NCBI GenBank assembly: GCA_903875045.1
Contig: CAIQUS010000012.1
Coordinates: 1 to 64,000, forward strand
DNA: 64,000 nucleotides
Direction of reading: 5' to 3'
DNA from: an uncultured Bacteroidales bacterium
GTDB lineage: Bacteria; Bacteroidota; Bacteroidia; Bacteroidales; FEN-979
The translations under genes and the position numbers were made by a program. Under the pieces are notes generated by a model, which searched no databases, was not told the DNA's origin, and was given only the letters and a program-made list of their open reading frames with translations. Of this stretch, positions 9,741-18,054 are shown in pieces. Numbering within the stretch: position 1 is the first letter of the stretch; the number at the start of each line of letters is the position of its first letter.

Positions 9741-11117
9741 CTAATCCGGGGCTCCTTTGCTATACAGATTCTGTTTCTTCAGCCGGTTGCTGCCGGGAGG
9801 CTGCATCAGCCTGTACACCACCTCCTTTTCAGAGATTCTGAAGAGCCTTTCCGGCTCGGTACGAAGTTCCTCCAGGTATGGCTGAATTCTGAAAAACGGA
9901 ATAAAGTGAACAGTAGTTGAGTCGAGCACCATTTTCCCGGCGAAGGTGAGATTGATCACCCAGGCATCAGTTGGATGATAATGGTCGATAAAACTCCGTA
10001 GTGACCGGGTTATTTCCGGTTTTTTCAGGGAAGAGTATTTTACTTCCACCGGTAATGGATTTTCGTAACGGTCGATTACAAAATCTACTTCCGCCTTGTT
10101 GATGGTACGCCAGAAATGAAGATCATAAATGTGGCGCTGCAGGGTATCCAGTAAAATGGAACAAACAAGATTTTGAAATACAAAGCCATAATCGCGGTGG
10201 TTATGAACGTTACCAAACATGCGGATGGAAAAGTTACGCATCCCGTGATCTACGAAATAAACCACCGGGGATTTGGTGATCTCCTTCACCTTGTTGCCGT
10301 GCAAGGGTGGTATCATTTTAAGGAACCAGGTGCGGTCGGCATACCAGAGATATTTCTGGATTGTTGCCAGTGCAGCACGTGTTTCATTGGAAAGTGTTGA
10401 TAAATTGATCATTCCGCCGGTTTGGGCTGCCAGCAGGGTAATCATACGGCTGTAAATCTCCGGCCCGTGCCCCTTGAGCAACAGTTGAATGTCCCTCGTC
10501 ATGTAGGACTGGTAAATTTCATTGATCACATCCATTTTTTCATGAAGGGTCGCAGCCATGATGACACGCGGATATCCTCCGAAATTCAGATATTCATTGA
10601 GCAATACCAGGGCACCTTCGAAATCATTCATTAAATGAGCATCAAGCCGGCCTGAATGAGCATAATCAGTACGAAAATCAGCAAATTCAAAAAAGCTGAC
10701 CGGCATAACCTCGAACACCCGCTTTCTTCCGGCCATGGATTCCTGAATATTTGCACGAAGTTCCATGCTTCCGGAGCCGGAAAGAATGAACTTGACCGGA
10801 AGGTTCATGTCATACAATCCCTTCATGAAGCGCCCGGCATTTTCTTTCAGTTGAATCTCATCAATAAATACAAATACTTTCTGATTGGCGGATTCTGTTT
10901 TTATCCTTTCGATCAAAGAGGCCTGGGAGGATAATATTTTGAAGTCGGCTTCATTGTCGAGGTGGAGAAACAGGGTAGGTTTACCTTCGGCTGACAGCTT
11001 TCCGGCCATAAGATGCATCAGGGTCGTTTTTCCAACCTGACGTGGCCCGGTGATCAGTGTGATTTCAGGCTCAATCAGGTGATCCAATAACCCTTTGAGA
11101 ATGCTTCGTTGTATCAT
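9741..11117 (-). CDS. AAA_14 / DUF4143 family ATPase
   Basis: About 458 residues. The N-terminal AAA_14 ATPase has Walker A GPRQVGKTT and Walker B VFVFIDEIQ, followed by a sensor-like SGSGSMEL. The C-terminal half is DUF4143 (SNETRAALATIQKYL and a restriction-endonuclease-like DFVIDRYENPLPVEVKYS). Such proteins are common and often multicopy in Bacteroidota; their physiological role is not established. The frame extends to a TTG at 11126, but the first ATG, at 11117, gives the family-typical N-terminus MIQRSILKGLL and is chosen. A -7 box lies 30 bases upstream. No partner gene is obvious. Confidence 0.88.
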   Translation of the reverse strand: MIQRSILKGLLDHLIEPEITLITGPRQVGKTTLMHLMAGKLSAEGKPTLFLHLDNEADFKILSSQASLIERIKTESANQKVFVFIDEIQLKENAGRFMKGLYDMNLPVKFILSGSGSMELRANIQESMAGRKRVFEVMPVSFFEFADFRTDYAHSGRLDAHLMNDFEGALVLLNEYLNFGGYPRVIMAATLHEKMDVINEIYQSYMTRDIQLLLKGHGPEIYSRMITLLAAQTGGMINLSTLSNETRAALATIQKYLWYADRTWFLKMIPPLHGNKVKEITKSPVVYFVDHGMRNFSIRMFGNVHNHRDYGFVFQNLVCSILLDTLQRHIYDLHFWRTINKAEVDFVIDRYENPLPVEVKYSSLKKPEITRSLRSFIDHYHPTDAWVINLTFAGKMVLDSTTVHFIPFFRIQPYLEELRTEPERLFRISEKEVVYRLMQPPGSNRLKKQNLYSKGAPD

Positions 11118-11146
11118 TGGAAACAAATTTAACCAGATAATACCCG

Positions 11147-11154
11147 CAAATATA
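11147..11154 (-). promoter_or_regulatory. -7 box TATATTTG for the DUF4143 ATPase
   Basis: Exact minus-strand match to TAnnTTTG just upstream of the chosen ATG at 11117. Confidence 0.5.
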
Positions 11155-11172
11155 CAAATTTATTTGGTTAAA

Positions 11173-11976
11173 TCACATCTTTCCATACATTTTTTTCATT
11201 GCATTGTTGACAAGGCGGTTTGCCAACCGGCGTGGTATCATTTTCATCAGGAAGAAATATTGCAACCGGTTTGTCAATCCCGGGATGGAGATTATTTTAT
11301 GGCCAAGTTTAGTGATGGCATAATCTGCAACTTCTTCAGGTTGCATGACCGGGGGTTTCATTTGATCAAAGCTTGGCTTGCTTTTCCAATAAGTTGGTGT
11401 GGAAACCGTTCCTGCGCAGCAAACCGATATTTCAATTCCATGATCCCTTAATTCATTATGGAGGGCCTCCGTGAGGCGGATACTGAAAGATTTTGTGGCG
11501 GCATAGGTAGCGACGTATTGCGGACCGATCAATCCGGCCAATGACGACACCAGGATGATCCCGCCGGTTTTTCCGGTGGAAATCAGCCGGGTGGAAAAAC
11601 CGTGAACAAGATGAAGCAGCGTTCTGGTGTTCACCGAAAGGAATCCATCAAGTTCGTGATCGGCAAGTTCCGTAAAACGGCACACACGGCTCCACGCGGC
11701 AACATACACCATGAGCCGGCAGTCGGCAGTTACGATTGTTTTCAGGCACTGATCAGCAGCCTCCGGGGCAGCGAGATCGAGGTGAAGCTCCATCGTCTGA
11801 ACATGATAGTCCCGGATGATTTTATTGGCAAACTCGTGCATGGCTTCCAAGTTTCTGTCAACCAGAATGATATTAAATCCCCGTTTTGCGAGGATGGTGC
11901 AAAACCCTTCCCCGAGACCTTCGGCAGCGCCTGCTACCAGTGCCCAATTGCCATAACGTTCATCAGATGATCCCAT
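11173..11976 (-). CDS. Short-chain dehydrogenase/reductase (SDR)
   Basis: A classical SDR of about 267 residues from the chosen start. It has the Rossmann glycine motif GAAEGLGEGF, an NAG-like region shifted to VYVAAW, the catalytic serine region VSSLAG and YAATK (YxxxK). Substrate unknown; the closest general resemblance is to 3-oxoacyl or hydroxysteroid reductases. A longer frame reaches 12114, but it would overlap the divergent DUF1214 gene and cover that gene's -7 box, so ATG 11976 (MGSSDERYGNWALVAG) is preferred. The Ala replacing Asn in the usual NAG motif is unusual. It is divergent from a DUF1214-sulfotransferase-SDR operon and probably functionally tied to it. Confidence 0.86.
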   Translation of the reverse strand: MGSSDERYGNWALVAGAAEGLGEGFCTILAKRGFNIILVDRNLEAMHEFANKIIRDYHVQTMELHLDLAAPEAADQCLKTIVTADCRLMVYVAAWSRVCRFTELADHELDGFLSVNTRTLLHLVHGFSTRLISTGKTGGIILVSSLAGLIGPQYVATYAATKSFSIRLTEALHNELRDHGIEISVCCAGTVSTPTYWKSKPSFDQMKPPVMQPEEVADYAITKLGHKIISIPGLTNRLQYFFLMKMIPRRLANRLVNNAMKKMYGKM

Positions 11977-11984
11977 GATTTTTC

Positions 11985-11992
11985 TATCTTTG
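11985..11992 (+). promoter_or_regulatory. -7 box TATCTTTG for the DUF1214-sulfotransferase-SDR operon
   Basis: Exact TAnnTTTG match 33 bases before the DUF1214 start. It lies between the two divergent genes only if the SDR starts at 11976, which supports that start. Confidence 0.6.
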
Positions 11993-12025
11993 CCGACTGT
12001 GCAATGATAGGCAATTATTTTCAAC

Positions 12026-13195
12026 ATGGGGAATCTGTTATTTCTGTTTTTGCGTTTGCTCAAATTTTTTCGCCGTACCGGATTAAAAATTCGGGGAAAA
12101 ACGGAGGCTGACATTCATGCGGAACGTGTTATTTCGGGAAAAGCATGGGAAGAATTCTGCGACAATCTGAAATCCGCAGGTGCTTCGCTGATGTACCCCG
12201 GCGCCCCACGCGATGCTTTCAGCCAGGCAGAAGGGCTGCGTTATTTATCACGGCTTACCCGCGGTGGGCTCGAAGCGTTTGTTGAGTATTGCGATCCGGC
12301 ATTCCCGGTACTTCGCCGCATGGCCCATGAAACCGTTAAGCTTGGGGCTGACAATCCAGACAATTACTATTTCAACGCCCAAATCAGCGGGAAATACAAT
12401 TATCGGATTTGCGGAAAGAGAAATTCAGTTCATTATATTGGTTTTTTCACACAGAACGGGAATTATGGAACGACCGGAGGCCTTGCACCCTGTGGGACCC
12501 TGGAACATTTCAACCTGAAGCTGGAAGATGATGGCAGTTTTGAGATCATCCTGAGTGAAACGCCCACAGGGAAAAACTGGTTGAAAACCGAACCTCAAAC
12601 CACCATGGTGATGGTACGGCAAACTTTTTTAAACCGGTTTACCGAAACGCCTGCCGAAGTCACCATTGAAAATCTTGATGGGCGCAAAGCTCCTGAACCT
12701 TTAACCCCCACCATGATAGATGAAGGGCTGAAAACTGCCTCCATGTTTGTTGCCGGTGCCTCCATCATGTTTGCAAAATGGGCAAACGGATTTCAGCGGC
12801 ATACCAATCAATTGCCACTTTTCAGCCCGGAAATATCAAATGCTGCAGGAGGTGACAACAACATCATTTATTATCACAGCCACTGGAAGCTTGAAGACCA
12901 TGAATCCCTCGTGATCAGGGTAAAACCACCTGATTGTGATTCGTGGAATTTTCAACTCAACAATTACTGGATGGAGTCGCTTGATTACCGGTATTTCACC
13001 ATAAGTATCAATAAAGCTTCGGCTCATTATGAACCAGATGGTTCTGTTATTGTGACCGTTGCCCATAAAGATCCGGGAAAGCCCAACTGGATCAATACCT
13101 GTGGCCATCATAACGGCACCATGTTGTGGAGGTGGTATCGGCTGGCTGAGGGGGTTGTGGCGGTGGAACCGGGGTGTAGGGTGGAGATAACTTGA
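12026..13195 (+). CDS. DUF1214 domain protein
   Basis: A 389-residue protein. The C-terminal third carries the DUF1214 signature (SWNFQLNNYWMESLDY, SAHYEPDGSVIVTVAHKDPG, NWINTCGHHNGTMLWRWY). The N-terminus is a short hydrophobic stretch (MGNLLFLFLRLLKFF) without a clear cleavage site, perhaps a membrane anchor. DUF1214 proteins are uncharacterised in detail, and in other bacteria often neighbour SDRs and sulfotransferases. Here it is first in a + strand operon with exactly those. The stop codon TGA is partly formed by the first unit of a heptamer repeat. Confidence 0.8.
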   Translation: MGNLLFLFLRLLKFFRRTGLKIRGKTEADIHAERVISGKAWEEFCDNLKSAGASLMYPGAPRDAFSQAEGLRYLSRLTRGGLEAFVEYCDPAFPVLRRMAHETVKLGADNPDNYYFNAQISGKYNYRICGKRNSVHYIGFFTQNGNYGTTGGLAPCGTLEHFNLKLEDDGSFEIILSETPTGKNWLKTEPQTTMVMVRQTFLNRFTETPAEVTIENLDGRKAPEPLTPTMIDEGLKTASMFVAGASIMFAKWANGFQRHTNQLPLFSPEISNAAGGDNNIIYYHSHWKLEDHESLVIRVKPPDCDSWNFQLNNYWMESLDYRYFTISINKASAHYEPDGSVIVTVAHKDPGKPNWINTCGHHNGTMLWRWYRLAEGVVAVEPGCRVEIT

Positions 13196-13233
13196 TTTAC
13201 GATTTACGATTTACGATTTACGATTTACGATTT
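13194..13233. repeat. Tandem heptamer GATTTAC, five copies plus a partial
   Basis: Five exact GATTTAC units (13194-13228) and GATTT. The first unit supplies the GA of the preceding gene's TGA stop codon, so the array begins inside the stop. Confidence 0.9.
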
Positions 13234-13309
13234 GGGATTTATGGGAAATTTCCGTCAGAGCCCCTGGTGGTTCAGTGCATTGAATAAGAGTTGGAGTGGC
13301 ACCTATTTT

Positions 13310-14548
13310 ATGGGGACAGAGATCAGGCTTGAAAAGAATGATCTTATCAGAAGAGCCAGAAAAATAACTGGTTTGCAGGATCTGGGCAGGGACTTTGATG
13401 ATGGGCCGCTGGAAAGATTGTTGCGGGCAGCCAACGAGGAAGCCCGACTTCATCCCATTGGCCGGTTTATCACCCGTGAACGATTTGTAAGTTTACTAAG
13501 CATCCGGCTAAGAGCCGAATATTACTTTAAAAAGTATCCGCATATTCTCGAACAGGAGTTATACCCTGCATGGATTATTGTTGGGTTGCAACGCACCGGC
13601 ACCACCAAACTGCAGCGCCTGCTTGCCGAAGACCCTGATCACCGTGTCATCCCAAGTTGGGAAGTCATCAACCCTGTCCCCATCAACCTGAATTTATACG
13701 ATCTGACACGTGTTCACCAGGTTACCCGTTCACCAGGTTGCCCAACCTACCCCCATCCCAACGACAAACGCATCGCCATTGCCAACACATCGGTGAAAGC
13801 CTTAAAGTTCATGTCGCCGGGATTTTTCGCAGTCCATCCCATTGATGCCATGGCACCAGAAGAGGATATCCTCATGCTTGATGTCAGTTTCATGAGTACA
13901 ACTCCTGAAGCGATGATGCATGTTCCATCGTATGCTGAATGGCTTGAAAAGACAGATCAATCGCAGGCTTATGCCTATTCGGTGAAGTTGTTGAAATTCA
14001 TGCAATGGATTAAACCGGCTAAACGCTGGGTTTTGAAAACCCCGCATCATCTGGAGTTTCCCGACCTGATTGAAAAACATTTTGGCGAGGTGCATTTTCT
14101 CTGGCCACACAGAAATGTCAATGAATCAGTCCCTTCATTTATCAGCATGGTGGTCTACAACCGAATGATTTTCAGCAACCATGTGGATGAAAGGGAAGTT
14201 GCCAGCCATTGGGTAAAAAAGGTTGGTTATATGCTGTCCAAGGCTCTTGAATACAGAAATAAAAACGAAAACGATGCTAAATTTACCGACATAAATTACA
14301 AAAGGTTCATTACAGATTCAGCTGGCGAACTGGCAAACATTTACAAACAGAATGGTGGTTTGACTTCTGAGTTACTGGAACTTTTCAAACAGCATGAAAC
14401 CCGGCATCCGCACCAAAAACACGGTGTCCATGAATATTCACTTGCTGATTTCGGACTAACTGAAACGGATATAGCATTGCAAACAACAGCCTACCTTAAA
14501 TTTTTCACAGAACTATATGGAAGTAACCAGGCAAAAAAAATACAATAA
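13310..14548 (+). CDS. Sulfotransferase family protein (Sulfotransfer_3 type)
   Basis: About 412 residues from ATG 13310. The PAPS 5'-phosphosulfate loop is GLQRTGTTKLQRLL, and the 3'-phosphate region is near HFLWPHRNVNESVPS. PAPS-dependent sulfotransferases of this type, common in mycobacteria and proteobacteria, transfer sulfate to lipid or carbohydrate hydroxyls. The frame extends upstream to a TTG (13232) and an ATG (13241) next to the heptamer repeat, but homology of MGTEIRLEKNDLIRRARK to the family N-terminus favours 13310. It overlaps the downstream SDR by 32 bases, indicating translational coupling. The acceptor is unknown. Confidence 0.85.
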   Translation: MGTEIRLEKNDLIRRARKITGLQDLGRDFDDGPLERLLRAANEEARLHPIGRFITRERFVSLLSIRLRAEYYFKKYPHILEQELYPAWIIVGLQRTGTTKLQRLLAEDPDHRVIPSWEVINPVPINLNLYDLTRVHQVTRSPGCPTYPHPNDKRIAIANTSVKALKFMSPGFFAVHPIDAMAPEEDILMLDVSFMSTTPEAMMHVPSYAEWLEKTDQSQAYAYSVKLLKFMQWIKPAKRWVLKTPHHLEFPDLIEKHFGEVHFLWPHRNVNESVPSFISMVVYNRMIFSNHVDEREVASHWVKKVGYMLSKALEYRNKNENDAKFTDINYKRFITDSAGELANIYKQNGGLTSELLELFKQHETRHPHQKHGVHEYSLADFGLTETDIALQTTAYLKFFTELYGSNQAKKIQ

Positions 14549-15590
14549 TCCAGTTACTGCAACCCTCACAGGTATCAGTGATCTTTTCCGAAAGCATGTT
14601 CCTGCAGGTGAACTGAAACCATCAGATCGATTGGAAGGAAAAACCGTGCTGGTTGATGGTTCCAGCTCAGGGCTTGGCTTTGCCATTGCCGTGGATGTTG
14701 CCCGCAGAGGTGCCAGGGTGATTATGGCATGCCGTAGCGGCGTTCCCGAGATGGCGGAGAAAGTAAAAAAACTTTCAGGCAGTCCGGATGTCCATATACT
14801 TCATGTCGACTTTTCCGATATCAGATCAATCAAACAATTGGTTGTCAATCTTAGATCCCCGTCACTGTGCGGGGATGGGCCCGGTGAAGGCTCAAAAATC
14901 GATATCCTCATCTGCAATGCCGGCATCGTGCCAAAAGAAAGCCGTAAAACCCCTCAGGGTCTGGAAGAGATGTTTATGGTAAACTACTTCTCCAAGTTTA
15001 TATTCGTCAATTTATTAATAGAGAACCAATGCTTTTCGAATGGAGGGACTGCTTTGCCGGATCGAAATTCGAAATTGGAAATTGGAAATTCGAATATTCC
15101 GCGCATTATTTTTATTGCCTCTGAAAGCCATCGTAACCCGGAAAAATTTGAATGGAATGATTTTGGGAAATACCGGGATTACAAAATCGGAAAATCGATT
15201 GAACTTTACGGATACTATAAATTGCTGCTTACGACATTTTCAGTTGAACTTTCGAGGCGGCTTAATCCTGATTGTAAAACAAATTTTTCTGTTTTATCGA
15301 TGTGTCCCGGCCCGGTGAACTCCAATATCGCACGGGAAGCCCCAAAAGCATTCATCCCCTTGTTGAAAACAGTGTTCGGAATATTTTTCAAGTCACCTGC
15401 CAAAGCTGCCATTCCTGCTGTTTACCTTGCAGCATCCAAGGATTTCAATGGCATTCCATTCGATTACCTGTTTCTGATGAGCCGAAAAGAGGTGGATGAA
15501 AAAGCTGCCGATCCGGAGAACGGGAAAAGGCTTTGGGATTTGTCGCAAAACTTGTGGAAGGAGCTTGATGGTTCGTATCGGCATTATTAA
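14517..15590 (+). CDS. SDR with two insertion-like segments (retinol-dehydrogenase-like)
   Basis: A 357-residue SDR: cofactor motif DGSSSGLG (the usual TG is DG), ILICNAG, catalytic IASESH and YGYYK (YxxxK). The overall pattern resembles retinol dehydrogenases and protochlorophyllide reductases. Two odd segments interrupt the fold. One is a hairpin-coding stretch, SPSLCGDGPGEGS, before the NAG motif. The other is NSKLEIGNSN, encoded by a tandem repeat, before the catalytic serine. Both keep the frame. It overlaps the sulfotransferase end, so the two are co-translated. It probably oxidises or reduces the same lipid-like substrate that the neighbours act on; this is inference. Confidence 0.83.
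   Translation: MEVTRQKKYNNPVTATLTGISDLFRKHVPAGELKPSDRLEGKTVLVDGSSSGLGFAIAVDVARRGARVIMACRSGVPEMAEKVKKLSGSPDVHILHVDFSDIRSIKQLVVNLRSPSLCGDGPGEGSKIDILICNAGIVPKESRKTPQGLEEMFMVNYFSKFIFVNLLIENQCFSNGGTALPDRNSKLEIGNSNIPRIIFIASESHRNPEKFEWNDFGKYRDYKIGKSIELYGYYKLLLTTFSVELSRRLNPDCKTNFSVLSMCPGPVNSNIAREAPKAFIPLLKTVFGIFFKSPAKAAIPAVYLAASKDFNGIPFDYLFLMSRKEVDEKAADPENGKRLWDLSQNLWKELDGSYRHY
14855..14876. repeat. Perfect hairpin inside the SDR coding sequence
   Basis: ATCCCCG, loop TCACTGTG, CGGGGAT. It encodes residues that are extra compared with the typical SDR spacing before the NAG motif, suggesting an inserted palindromic element. Confidence 0.55.
15062..15095. repeat. In-frame (GAAATTSG)n repeat inside the SDR gene
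   Basis: Variants of the word GAAATTCG / GAAATTGG run for 34 bases within the coding region and translate to the insertion NSKLEIGNSN. The frame remains open. Confidence 0.7.
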
Positions 15591-15593
15591 GTG

Positions 15594-15768
15594 GTAAGGT
15601 GGTAAAACAGTAAAACAGTAAAACAGTAAAACAGTAAAACGGTAAAACGGTAAAGTGGTAAGGAAAGATCTACTAAGCACCTTCCTTACCACCTTACCGT
15701 TTTACCACCTTACCGTTTTACCACCTTACCGTTTTACCACCTTACCGTTTTACCACCTTACCGTTTTG
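15594..15768. repeat. Inverted pair of tandem arrays between convergent genes
   Basis: The left arm holds GTAAAACA x4 and GTAAAACG x2 flanked by GGTAAGGTGG. The right arm is about five copies of the 16-mer TTACCGTTTTACCACC, largely the reverse complement of the left. The arms can fold into a long hairpin. The block fills the gap between the SDR stop and the GtrA stop and could terminate transcription both ways. No unique spacers, so not CRISPR. Confidence 0.85.
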
Positions 15769-15769
15769 A

Positions 15770-16171
15770 TCAGACGAAGGTATAATAAGCGTTGATGAGA
15801 AAGTTCCACAATGTAACCAAAAGTGTGGCCACTAGTTTTGAAACGTAAAAATTTACCTTAAATTTTCCGGTCATAGCCCAGATTATCAACAGATTGATAA
15901 TCAGTCCGATGAGTGCAATGATAAAAAATCGGGTGAATTCAAGCATTACGTTTGGATTGGTACTGTGAAAAGTCCACATCCTGTTCATCAGATAATTGGT
16001 AGTGGCAGCAAGGGCAAACCCGCAGGTATTGGCCACATATTTCTGAATTTTCAGGATCTCCTTGCATAAAAAAGTTACTCCAAAATCGACAAACACCCCG
16101 GAAAACCCAACCAGGGAAAATTTGACAAACTTCAGCAGGAATGCTTCTGTAAAAAATGTCTGTAATATCAT
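15770..16171 (-). CDS. GtrA family membrane protein
   Basis: A 133-residue protein with four hydrophobic segments (about 15-37, 42-62, 78-98, 105-127) and the GtrA pattern FSLVGFSGVFVDFG and NYLMNRMWTF. GtrA-type proteins are thought to help move polyprenyl-linked sugars across the cytoplasmic membrane for cell-surface glycan assembly. Its ATG overlaps the stop of the upstream M28 peptidase by four bases (ATGA type), so the two are co-translated. No glycosyltransferase is adjacent, so the sugar it serves cannot be inferred. Confidence 0.9.
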   Translation of the reverse strand: MILQTFFTEAFLLKFVKFSLVGFSGVFVDFGVTFLCKEILKIQKYVANTCGFALAATTNYLMNRMWTFHSTNPNVMLEFTRFFIIALIGLIINLLIIWAMTGKFKVNFYVSKLVATLLVTLWNFLINAYYTFV

Positions 16172-17946
16172 AAAGAAATGATCAGAACCTCGTTCTTTCC
16201 ATCGCGGATTATCTCAACATTCACGGTCATACCCTTTTTTAGAGATTGGAGCCGTGTCATATATTCATAAATGTTTCCGACCGATTTCCCATTTAATCCG
16301 GTGATGATGTCGCCCTTTTTCATCCCTCCTTGATCTGCAGGACCATCTTTGTTTACACCATCGATGCGCAAGCCTTTTTTTTCTGTTCCGGCAAAATCGG
16401 GCATGATGCCAAGCGTTACTTTAAACCTGCGGCCTGACCTCCCGCCTTGTTCTTTTTTGCCCGACTCTTTGAAGGTCAAGGCTTTCGGGAGATTATCAAC
16501 GGTCAGAATGATATTGGTTGCAAAATCGCCAATCTCCTTCTCCGCATCGAAATCGAGTTTTTCTGTATCATCGAACGGCGTATGATAGTCGGTATGTACA
16601 CCGGTATTAAAATAGAAGACCGGGATGTTGGAAGAATAAAAGGCAGCATGATCTGAAGGGCCATAACCATCTGGAGAATGGACAACAGCAAATGGCAAGT
16701 TGGTTTCCAGTGGTTTCAGGAGTGAGTCTGACTCAATGGCAGTGCCGGTACCACTCAGAGAGATGGAGTTTTTATCTTTTTCGAATCGTCCAACCATGTC
16801 AAAATTGAACATGGCTTTTATTTTTTTTAATTCAACCGGAGGATGGTCAACAAAGTACTTGGAACCAAGAAGTCCCAACTCCTCGCATGTGAAGGCCACA
16901 AAGATGATACTCCTTTTGGTCTTCCCTTTTTCCTGGGACAACCGCTTTGCAAGCGCCATAACCATGGCTGTTCCTGATGCATTGTCGTCGGCCCCGTTGT
17001 GAACTGCATTGGTATCGGGCATGCGCGAACCGGAACCCGTACCACCAAATCCCAGGTGGTCGTAGTGACCGCCAACAACGAGATATTCATCTTTCAACAG
17101 AGGGTCGCTTCCTTCAAGGAGAGCGACCACATTGGCCGTTTTTTCCCGTTTCTGAACAACTTCGGCCGTTCCATTCAATGTTACTCCGGTTTGAAAACTG
17201 TTCGGTGCCTTTGATGAAATAATAGTGCGATCAAGACTGTCGATGGAAATTCCCGTTTTTTTCAGGATTTTATTTGCCAGGTCACGGGTTATATTCAGGA
17301 TAGGAATCCCGGCGGTGACTTCATTGTTTTCAACAACCAGTGGCATGAGTTTGTCTTCCTTTTCAAATCCTTTGGGGGTGATCAGTAATACGCCCGCAGC
17401 ACCCTTATCTTTGGCAATCAAAATTTTGCTCCGTACATCGCCATAGGGGATGAATTTACTGTTTGAATTATCAAGATCCGGATCCGACCTGAACACCATC
17501 ACCCATTTCCCCTTCACGTCAACGCCCTTATAGTCGTTCCACTTCAGGCTGTCGATGTCAATATCGAACCCATATCCGGCAAATACCACCGGGGCATTCA
17601 CCGTGGCACTGCTTGAAAAGGAGAGCGGGATAAAATCCTTCATGATGGCAGCATCGAATCCGTCGAATGTAATACTGTTTTTATCCCCGAGTTTCACGTC
17701 GGTAACTATCTCAATCCACTGAAAACCTTTTTCATCCATCGGTTTGAGACCTGCTGCTAAAAAATGGCTGAGGATATAGTCTGCCGCCACCCTGATCTCA
17801 GGAGTGCCTGGTTTTCGCCCCTTCAATGAATCAGAAGCCAGGAATTGAACATACTCTTGCAAATCCTTTGCAGTGATTTTGGCGTTCTGTGAAAAACCAA
17901 GCGATGCCAGAAAAACCAGCAAGGGAAGGAGAAAAAGTCGTTTCAT
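16168..17946 (-). CDS. Secreted M28 aminopeptidase with PA and PDZ domains
   Basis: A 592-residue protein. A signal peptide (1 to about 20, LFLLPLLVFLASLGFSQ) precedes a protease-associated (PA) insert (about 110-230). The M28 zinc peptidase core has GGHYDHLGFG, NGADDNASGTAMV, the catalytic EELGLLGS, FNFDMVGR and a late VHTDYHTPFDD. A C-terminal PDZ domain (about 505-592) has GGMKKGDIITGLNGKSV. It probably acts in the periplasm, releasing N-terminal residues from peptides, with the PDZ binding C-terminal tails. No T9SS tail is present, so it probably stays periplasmic. It is first in a two-gene unit with GtrA. Confidence 0.93.
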   Translation of the reverse strand: MKRLFLLPLLVFLASLGFSQNAKITAKDLQEYVQFLASDSLKGRKPGTPEIRVAADYILSHFLAAGLKPMDEKGFQWIEIVTDVKLGDKNSITFDGFDAAIMKDFIPLSFSSSATVNAPVVFAGYGFDIDIDSLKWNDYKGVDVKGKWVMVFRSDPDLDNSNSKFIPYGDVRSKILIAKDKGAAGVLLITPKGFEKEDKLMPLVVENNEVTAGIPILNITRDLANKILKKTGISIDSLDRTIISSKAPNSFQTGVTLNGTAEVVQKREKTANVVALLEGSDPLLKDEYLVVGGHYDHLGFGGTGSGSRMPDTNAVHNGADDNASGTAMVMALAKRLSQEKGKTKRSIIFVAFTCEELGLLGSKYFVDHPPVELKKIKAMFNFDMVGRFEKDKNSISLSGTGTAIESDSLLKPLETNLPFAVVHSPDGYGPSDHAAFYSSNIPVFYFNTGVHTDYHTPFDDTEKLDFDAEKEIGDFATNIILTVDNLPKALTFKESGKKEQGGRSGRRFKVTLGIMPDFAGTEKKGLRIDGVNKDGPADQGGMKKGDIITGLNGKSVGNIYEYMTRLQSLKKGMTVNVEIIRDGKNEVLIISL

Positions 17947-17964
17947 TTGGTATGAGTGTTAATT

Positions 17965-18012
17965 GATGAATGAAAGCAATGAAAACAATGCAAATAATGC
18001 AGGCAATGAAAA
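17965..18012. repeat. Degenerate repeat of AATGAAA / AATGCAA words
   Basis: GAATGAAAGCAATGAAAACAATGCAAATAATGCAGGC is built of roughly 8-base variants, placed upstream of the M28-PDZ gene start. No other feature seen in the 108-base gap. Confidence 0.5.
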
Positions 18013-18054
18013 GAAAGTCGAAATTATAGTAAAGTTAATCGTAAATCGTAATTT

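Noticed and set aside
11173-12114. Longer SDR reading frame starting at 12114
   Set aside because: It would overlap the divergent DUF1214 gene and its -7 box; the extra residues do not resemble an SDR N-terminus.
15594-15768. CRISPR array
   Set aside because: Head-to-tail simple repeats with no spacers; arms are inverted copies.
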